Shown piece by piece: positions 1-3,418 of a DNA stretch of 5,436 nt; position 1 is the stretch's first letter, and the number at the start of each line of letters is the position of its first letter. Position numbers and translations under genes: made by a program. The notes beneath the pieces were generated by a model, which saw nothing but the letters and a program-made list of their open reading frames with translations, did not search any database and was not told where the DNA came from. The DNA is from Sedimentisphaerales bacterium. Its GTDB lineage: Bacteria; Planctomycetota; Phycisphaerae; Sedimentisphaerales; SM23-30. The stretch is taken from assembly GCA_030640865.1 (NCBI GenBank), contig DAOWIP010000201.1, positions 1 through 5,436 on the forward strand, in the 5' to 3' direction.

Positions 1-649
1 CAAGAAGTATGCCAATCGAGGGATGCCGCTGGCGGATTTGATCGAGGAAGGAAACCTGGGACTGCTGAGGGCGGTAGAGGGGTTTGACCCGGAACACGGC
101 TCGCGGTTCAGTACGTACGCGTCGTGGTGGATCAAGCAGGGCATTAAGCGGTCGCTTATCAATAGTGTTCAGCCGATTCACATTCCAGCTTATATGGTGG
201 AAATGGTCGCCCGCTGGAAACAAACAGCAATGGAACTGGAAGATCAATTCGGACGTCTGGCGACGACGGAGGAGATGAGTCGGGCTATGGATGTGTCGCC
301 TCGCAAATTAAAGATTATCCGGCGGGCAGTGAAGGCGTTTAGTTCGCCGACGCAGATGCCCGTTGCGGACGAAGCCCTGTCGCTCAACGAGATACTCGAA
401 GACGAACGAACACCACGGCCGGAAGAATCAGTCTTTAACAAAGACGAAATGCAGACAATAATGCGGCTGCTGAACGAGATTGACGAACGCGAAGCAGAAG
501 TACTGCGGTTGCGGTTCGGACTGAACGGTGATGGGCCGCTAACCCTCAAAGAGATCGGCAAAGAGGTGGGACTGACACGGGAAAGAGTACGACAGATCGT
601 GAAAGAGTCGCTGGAAAAACTGAATCAGATTCTGACGGCGGACGATTAG
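1..649 (+). CDS. sigma-70 family RNA polymerase sigma factor (RpoD/SigA type), 5' end missing
   Basis: Reading frame is open from base 2 to the TAG at 647-649, giving 215 residues; the true start lies before the window, because the frame already opens inside region 2 ([20 protein letters not shown]). The ATG at 23 is internal. Region 2 continues with the [11 protein letters not shown] helix and the -10-binding [17 protein letters not shown] segment. Region 3 follows from about 178 (HIPAYM) through an ATTEEMS/VSPRKL helical block. Region 4 starts near [14 protein letters not shown], and the -35-binding helix-turn-helix of region 4.2 ([20 protein letters not shown]) lies around 539-600. This architecture is that of group 1/2 sigma factors, which direct core RNA polymerase to TTGACA/TATAAT promoters, not ECF factors, which lack region 3. 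Whether it is the housekeeping factor or a paralogue cannot be decided without the N-terminus, so no symbol is given. It probably shares a transcript with the lipoprotein gene 45 nt downstream. Confidence 0.95.
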   Translation, partial: KKYANRGMPLADLIEEGNLGLLRAVEGFDPEHGSRFSTYASWWIKQGIKRSLINSVQPIHIPAYMVEMVARWKQTAMELEDQFGRLATTEEMSRAMDVSPRKLKIIRRAVKAFSSPTQMPVADEALSLNEILEDERTPRPEESVFNKDEMQTIMRLLNEIDEREAEVLRLRFGLNGDGPLTLKEIGKEVGLTRERVRQIVKESLEKLNQILTADD

Positions 650-665
650 TCAAAATTCCTCATAG

Positions 666-680
666 CCCCTAAAACCGGGG
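666..680 (+). other. weak CCCC/GGGG hairpin between sigma factor and lipoprotein genes
   Basis: CCCC at 666-669 can pair with GGGG at 677-680 across a 7-nt loop. It lies in the 45-nt gap just before the TTG start at 695. No T tract follows, so it is not a convincing terminator. It could modulate translation of the next gene, which lacks a clear Shine-Dalgarno site, or be chance. Confidence 0.2.
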
Positions 681-694
681 ACTAAACATCGGCT

Positions 695-1219
695 TTGTAT
701 AGAATTTTAAATATTTTAATACTGTCGTTATTGTTCGCTGGAACAATCGTCTCGTGCAAGAAGGCGCCCAACAGGGAAGAGTCCGCCGAGCAAAACGCCA
801 ATTTATTCCAGCCTGATCGTTTGTCCACCGCAATAATTGTTTTGGCTGGGCAGCCTTTTTCGGTGGAATTAGCCTTTACCCGCTCCGCCCGATCGCGGGG
901 ACTGATGTTTCGCAGAGAACTGGCCGCTGACGCCGGGATGCTTTTTGTATTTGAAAAAGAACGCCCGCGCAGCTTCTATATGAAGAATTGTCTGATCGAT
1001 CTGGATGTCGTTTTTGTTACCGCCGAGGGGAAAATCGCCCGACTAACAACCATGCGGATACCTGTACGAGGCAAACCTTTGAAGACATACGAAAGCGGCA
1101 CACCAGTCAAATACGTACTGGAACTGCCGGCCGGCACCGCCCGGCGAATAGGCCTTCAACTCGGCCAGAGCGTCAATCTGCCCGCCCGTATCCGCACCAT
1201 CATCCCCGAACCGCTATAG
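695..1219 (+). CDS. DUF192 family lipoprotein
   Basis: The 174-residue protein starts at TTG 695. An in-frame TAA at 683-685 and no other start codon between leave this as the first usable start, and the residues it adds form a textbook signal. The N-terminus (MYRI, then hydrophobic residues 4-19) ends in the lipobox I18-V19-S20-C21, so C21 should be lipidated. Lys at +2 would favour outer-membrane sorting if the cell has a Lol system (inference). After a short linker comes a DUF192 domain from about 46 to 168, with the family motifs RGLMFR (68-73), GMLFVF (81-86), FYMKN (94-98), LDVVF (103-107) and a C-terminal VLELPAG..RRIGL block. DUF192 proteins are common small exported or surface proteins of unknown biochemical role. 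There is no clear Shine-Dalgarno site; co-transcription with the sigma factor gene is likely from the 45-nt gap and lack of a visible promoter. Confidence 0.88.
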   Translation: MYRILNILILSLLFAGTIVSCKKAPNREESAEQNANLFQPDRLSTAIIVLAGQPFSVELAFTRSARSRGLMFRRELAADAGMLFVFEKERPRSFYMKNCLIDLDVVFVTAEGKIARLTTMRIPVRGKPLKTYESGTPVKYVLELPAGTARRIGLQLGQSVNLPARIRTIIPEPL

Positions 1220-1227
1220 AGACAAAG

Positions 1228-1243
1228 TTGACGCCAGCGTCAA
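1228..1243. terminator. candidate weak bidirectional terminator / dyad between convergent genes
   Basis: TTGACGC at 1228-1234 and GCGTCAA at 1237-1243 are perfect inverted repeats separated by CA. As RNA the stem would be 6 bp with a CCAG tetraloop on the plus strand. It lies 9 nt after the DUF192 stop and about 80 nt beyond the stop of the convergent RRM gene, where a shared terminator is expected. The following T-runs are poor on both strands (AAGTTT and CTTTGTCT), so a protein-binding palindrome is an alternative. Nothing else stands out in the rest of this 103-nt gap. Confidence 0.35.
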
Positions 1244-1322
1244 AAGTTTAGCTCGACCGTGATATCAGGCTGGGATCGTATATTTTAATGGTCGTTCGGC
1301 ACTTTTGGCGGAGGTATCAAAG

Positions 1323-1727
1323 TTAATCGTCGTCAAGACCGCTACCAAAACCGCTGTCGCCGGCTTTGTTGGTGTCTTCTGCGTCTTCTGCGCCGCTTAC
1401 GGCATTACCTTCATCCCCGCCCGATCTATTGCTGTCGTAGCCACCGCTATCGCGTCTGCCACCGCCACCGCGAGGGTCTCTGTCCGCTCGCTCTTTTGCC
1501 TGATTGACTTTCAGGTTCCGGCCATCGAAATCATTTCCGTCCAGCGCGTCTATTGCGGCCTGAGCGTCTGAGTCGTTCGGCATCTCCACAAAACCAAAAC
1601 CCCTGGATCGTCCCGTTACACGATCCTGGATGATCGTTACGGTATCAACCTGGCCAGACTGCTCAAACAAGCCGCGAAGCCCTTCTTCAGTGGTCGAGAA
1701 GGAAAGATTTCCAACATAAATATTCAT
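1323..1727 (-). CDS. single-RRM RNA-binding protein with Gly/Arg and acidic tail
   Basis: The 134-residue protein starts at the ATG at 1727 and is preceded by a good Shine-Dalgarno site (TAGGAG, 1742-1737) with 9-nt spacing. Residues 1-78 form one RNA recognition motif: RNP2 is IYVGNL (3-8) and RNP1 is RGFGFVEM (42-49), with the RNA-stacking aromatics Y4, F44 and F46 all present. Conserved helix positions (LRGLFEQSG) and the NLKVNQAKER end are typical. Such proteins bind single-stranded RNA; bacterial members are often cold- or stress-induced RNA chaperones. The tail is RGGGGRR (86-92), then a Gly/Ser/Asp/Glu-rich stretch ending in DDD. It is more acidic than the usual Gly-Arg tail. The gene has its own promoter overlapping the end of the upstream phosphatase gene, and its short leader contains one copy of a repeated structured element. 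Function in this organism is inferred from the family only. Confidence 0.92.
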   Translation of the reverse strand: MNIYVGNLSFSTTEEGLRGLFEQSGQVDTVTIIQDRVTGRSRGFGFVEMPNDSDAQAAIDALDGNDFDGRNLKVNQAKERADRDPRGGGGRRDSGGYDSNRSGGDEGNAVSGAEDAEDTNKAGDSGFGSGLDDD

Positions 1728-1758
1728 ACCAATACACTCCTAAAACAAAAAAACTTAA

Positions 1759-1792
1759 CTATACGCACCACGTATGGCAATTGCCGCGAGCG
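1759..1792. repeat. 34-nt structured intergenic element, copy 1 (RRM gene leader)
   Basis: This copy matches the one at 3259-3292 at 30 of 34 positions without gaps; flanking bases on both sides are unrelated. It holds two dyads: ATACG/CGTAT (1761-1765 with 1771-1775, loop CACCA) and the perfect palindrome GGCAATTGCC (1776-1785), followed by a GCGAGCG tail. Read as plus-strand RNA the first hairpin extends by a C-G and a U-G pair (CUAUACG with CGUAUGG). On the minus strand it lies at the predicted transcription start and leader of the RRM gene, with a T7 run 7 nt after the hairpin. It could be an operator, an RNA element or a dispersed genomic repeat. Confidence 0.7.
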
Positions 1793-1793
1793 T

Positions 1794-1822
1794 ATTATAA
1801 CAATTATTTCCGGGGTTTTCAA
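1794..1822 (-). promoter_or_regulatory. sigma-70 promoter for the RRM gene
   Basis: On the minus strand the -35 box is TTGAAA (1822-1817), the spacer is exactly 17 nt and the -10 box is a consensus TATAAT (1799-1794). Transcription should begin near 1787, giving a leader of about 60 nt to the ATG at 1727. The -35 box overlaps the TGA stop (1821-1819) of the phosphatase gene, so the RRM gene has independent expression even if read-through also occurs. The palindrome GGCAATTGCC lies at about the predicted start point, a suitable position for a repressor. Confidence 0.75.
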
Positions 1823-3018
1823 GCTGGAGAAAAAAATATTTCCACTCCCACAATGGTAACGTCGTCACGCGGATGCAATGAGCCTTCCTGGTTTTCGATG
1901 GCGGTTACGAGCTTCTCGCACATAGTCTGCACGTCGGTATGAGCCAGATGCTCGAACTCCTGCCGAAAACGTAGCGGCTGGTCGGGTCCGTCATTGACAA
2001 ACGCTTCCTCTATTCCATCACTGTACAGCAGCAATTTATCGCCCCGGTCAAGCTGGAAGGATTGGGTGGTGTATTCCTGATCGGCGAAGATGCCCAATAA
2101 AGTCCCTTTTGCTTCCATCTCGCGCATTCGGCCATGCCGGTCGATCCACAGAGGAAAAGGATGTCCTGCGCCGGCGATTCGGACCATCAGGGTTTTGGTG
2201 TTGAGCAGTCCGTAACAGCAGGTGGCAAACTGGAAATCACTGAGTTTTTGGCTGATTAGTTCCTGGTTCAGTTGGGACAGCACCTCCCCAGGCTCCACCA
2301 GGGTATAATCGCGTCCGCTGATGCGTTTGGTTACCAATGCCTGTTTTATAAACATAGTCAATAATGCCGCCGGCATACCGTGGCCAACGACGTCGGCTAT
2401 ATAAAAGCCCACATTCTCCTCGTCCAGCCGCTTTATATCGTAAATATCGCCGCTGACCCATGTAGCCGGCCGATACACACTGGCAAATCCAAACCCCTCG
2501 ATTTGCGGCATTTGTCGCGGCAGAAAATCACGCTGCAGACGGGCCGCGAGACGCATTTCCTCGTCCACCTGATTAAAATAACTGCTCATCGGCTGACTCG
2601 TGCGACGCAACATCTTCAGCTCCGCGTTTAATTCCGAAAGCCGCGGCTGCAACTCAAGCAGCATGGCCAGCCGTCCTCTCAGCATTTCGCACGATTCACC
2701 CCGCCGAGCTGGAAAAACCCTCTTATAATCGTTAATCTCATCCCAATTGTTCAACAGGGAGTCCTCGGCCAGAATCAGCGTATTAATAGACAACTTCTCT
2801 ACCTCGGCGGTGATTTGTTCGAGGTAGTCCCCTTCCAATTGATGCGTTTTTTCCAGGGCAAGAACCACCGCGGTGTTCTGGTCGAGCACTTTCAACTGCT
2901 CCAGAGCCTCCTGCGGGCGACAAAGACGACTTTCAATGTCTAATCGCTCCACCGCCTGCCGCAGTCCCGCCGGCAATTCTGTATCGGCACTGTTTATTAT
3001 CAATAACTGGTTGGCCAT
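1819..3018 (-). CDS. SpoIIE/PP2C-type serine phosphatase with degenerate receiver-like N-terminus
   Basis: The 399-residue protein starts at ATG 3018, the only ATG/GTG/TTG after the upstream in-frame stop (3075-3073). Its ribosome binding site is weak. Residues 1-105 look like an alpha/beta receiver-type fold, but the strand that should carry the phosphoacceptor reads AVVLALE with no Asp, so it is probably not a phosphorylated receiver. A likely coiled-coil linker spans about 111-165. The catalytic domain (about 155-395) has the PP2C metal-binding motifs: SGDIYD (189-194), DVVGHG (209-214), AGHP (284-287), SDGIEEA (333-339) and RDDVT (384-388). SpoIIE-type enzymes dephosphorylate Ser/Thr, classically on STAS anti-sigma-factor antagonists in partner-switching pathways, or act as output domains of signalling proteins. 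No STAS or anti-sigma kinase gene is in the window, so the target is unknown. It lies upstream of the RRM gene on the same strand, with no strong terminator between. Confidence 0.93.
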   Translation of the reverse strand: MANQLLIINSADTELPAGLRQAVERLDIESRLCRPQEALEQLKVLDQNTAVVLALEKTHQLEGDYLEQITAEVEKLSINTLILAEDSLLNNWDEINDYKRVFPARRGESCEMLRGRLAMLLELQPRLSELNAELKMLRRTSQPMSSYFNQVDEEMRLAARLQRDFLPRQMPQIEGFGFASVYRPATWVSGDIYDIKRLDEENVGFYIADVVGHGMPAALLTMFIKQALVTKRISGRDYTLVEPGEVLSQLNQELISQKLSDFQFATCCYGLLNTKTLMVRIAGAGHPFPLWIDRHGRMREMEAKGTLLGIFADQEYTTQSFQLDRGDKLLLYSDGIEEAFVNDGPDQPLRFRQEFEHLAHTDVQTMCEKLVTAIENQEGSLHPRDDVTIVGVEIFFSPA

Positions 3019-3120
3019 ATCTTTAGATTCTTCGTCCGTTAAAAGGACCGGCTTTAGGTGGAAACCGGATTGTTAGAAAAAGCCTTTTTGCCTGTGAGTT
3101 ATAAAAAAATAATAATGCAG

Positions 3121-3139
3121 CTCCTTGTCAGGTAAGGAG
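3121..3139. repeat. CTCCTT/AAGGAG perfect hairpin
   Basis: CTCCTT (3121-3126) and AAGGAG (3134-3139) form a perfect 6-bp inverted repeat around a 7-nt loop, extendable by G-U pairs on either side. Read on the minus strand it is followed within a few bases by a T-rich run (TTATTATTTTTTTAT), which resembles an intrinsic terminator in the presumed phosphatase leader. No minus-strand gene upstream would need it. It also resembles a sequestered ribosome binding site, but no start codon follows at a sensible distance. Confidence 0.4.
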
Positions 3140-3175
3140 TAACAAAAATTTGTAGAAAAACTCCAAAAAACCCGA

Positions 3176-3204
3176 TTGACTATACAAGATGTGGTATATA
3201 TTAT
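3176..3204 (+). promoter_or_regulatory. nrdJ: distal nrdJ promoter (sigma-70 type)
   Basis: TTGACT (3176-3181, five of six consensus bases) and TATTAT (3199-3204, five of six) are separated by an optimal 17-nt spacer. Transcription would start near 3211, giving nrdJ a leader of roughly 200 nt that includes the folded region and the repeat copy at 3259-3292. A minus-strand TATAAT (3205-3200) overlaps this -10 box, but its -35 match is poor. Confidence 0.65.
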
Positions 3205-3258
3205 AAAAAGCGTTCAAGATATGGAAACGGCAGTAATGAAATGCCCTCTGGGTTTGAT

Positions 3259-3292
3259 CTATACGCACCGCGTATGGGAATTCCAGCGAGCG
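3259..3292. repeat. 34-nt structured intergenic element, copy 2 (nrdJ leader)
   Basis: This is the partner of 1759-1792, ungapped, with 30 of 34 identical bases and the same orientation on the plus strand, exactly 1500 nt away. The four differences are A to G in the first hairpin loop, making a sixth pair so the stem becomes ATACGC/GCGTAT; a paired C to G and G to C change inside the second dyad, turning GGCAATTGCC into GGGAATTCC; and C to A beside it. Similarity stops abruptly outside the 34 nt. Pattern and context favour a conserved structural or protein-binding element over coding sequence. Confidence 0.7.
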
Positions 3293-3324
3293 AAACCGTA
3301 ATTGTCGTAAGGCTGCTGTTTTTG

Positions 3325-3353
3325 GTAACGTTAACTCCTTTTTGTTGCGTTAC
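3325..3353 (+). promoter_or_regulatory. nrdJ: hairpin whose loop can pair with the nrdJ ribosome binding site
   Basis: GTAACG (3325-3330) pairs with CGTTAC (3348-3353). The stem continues through U-G and, past a bulged U, AAC/GUU (3333-3335 with 3344-3346), giving about 10 bp with the loop UCCUUUUU. Bases 3333-3340 (AACTCCTT) are the perfect 8-nt complement of AAGGAGTT at 3407-3414, the nrdJ Shine-Dalgarno region. Either the hairpin forms or these bases cover the ribosome binding site, so the two could be mutually exclusive states. No T tract follows the hairpin, so it is not a simple terminator. Confidence 0.4.
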
Positions 3354-3385
3354 TTACGTGAAATAATACATAAATTTATAAATTG

Positions 3386-3394
3386 TGCTATAAT
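3386..3394 (+). promoter_or_regulatory. nrdJ: proximal nrdJ promoter, extended -10
   Basis: TGCTATAAT matches the extended -10 consensus TGnTATAAT completely. No good -35 hexamer lies 16-18 nt upstream, where the sequence is A/T-rich, which is typical of extended -10 promoters. Transcription would start near 3401, leaving an 18-nt leader that contains only the AAGGAG ribosome binding site (3407-3412, 6 nt before the ATG). This transcript would escape any control by the upstream folded leader. Confidence 0.6.
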
Positions 3395-3418
3395 TTAATA
3401 AGGGACAAGGAGTTTGTT

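Larger units (their letters stand above)
3211..3353 (+). ncRNA. predicted structured leader RNA upstream of nrdJ (cis-regulatory candidate)
   Basis: Starting at the expected start point of the distal promoter, GGAAACGGCAG (3223-3233) can pair with CTGCTGTTTTT (3313-3323) in an 11-bp closing stem with eight Watson-Crick and three G-U pairs. Inside it sit a small GCCC/GGGU hairpin (3243-3253) and a strong 8-bp hairpin CUAUACGC-ACC-GCGUAUGG (3259-3277), followed by GGAATTCC (3277-3284) and GCGAGCG. An alternative 5-bp pairing GGUUU/AAACC (3251-3255 with 3293-3297) would enclose the 3259 hairpin in a multi-branch loop. A second hairpin follows at 3325-3353. The position before a ribonucleotide reductase gene suggests a leader responding to a metabolite, B12 or temperature, but no known riboswitch class was recognised. 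Folding was done by eye on one sequence. Confidence 0.4.
3019..3418. other. 400-nt divergent intergenic region rich in regulatory structure
   Basis: No substantial coding frame is visible between the divergent phosphatase and nrdJ genes. The region holds a CTCCTT/AAGGAG hairpin (3121-3139), a plus-strand promoter (3176-3204), a predicted folded leader (3211-3353) containing the second repeat copy, a second promoter (3386-3394) and the nrdJ ribosome binding site. The first 100 nt (3019-3118) is A/T-rich and should contain the phosphatase gene leader, though no clear promoter for it could be assigned. No cobalamin riboswitch core was recognised despite the B12-dependent gene downstream. Confidence 0.7.

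Noticed and set aside
1390..1480. Frameshift in the RRM gene tail
   Set aside because: Both other frames run into stops soon after the GGDEG segment, so no alternative Gly-Arg tail exists.
1305..1571. Open frame on the plus strand opposite the RRM gene
   Set aside because: Shadow of the RRM gene on the other strand; composition is Ala/Val/Thr-rich antisense of the Gly/Asp tail and matches no family I recognise.
3200..3205. Minus-strand TATAAT as phosphatase gene promoter
   Set aside because: The hexamer is perfect but the -35 position is only GTTTCC-like, and it overlaps the stronger plus-strand promoter; not assigned.
3370..3379. ATAAATTTAT palindrome as a possible NrdR box
   Set aside because: It does not match the NrdR consensus (ACACTATATATAGT-like) and there is no second box at the usual spacing; A/T-rich chance palindrome is likely.
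3205..3418. Cobalamin riboswitch before nrdJ
   Set aside because: The conserved core and B12-box of cobalamin riboswitches were not found on the plus strand; GCCCTCTGGG is only superficially similar.
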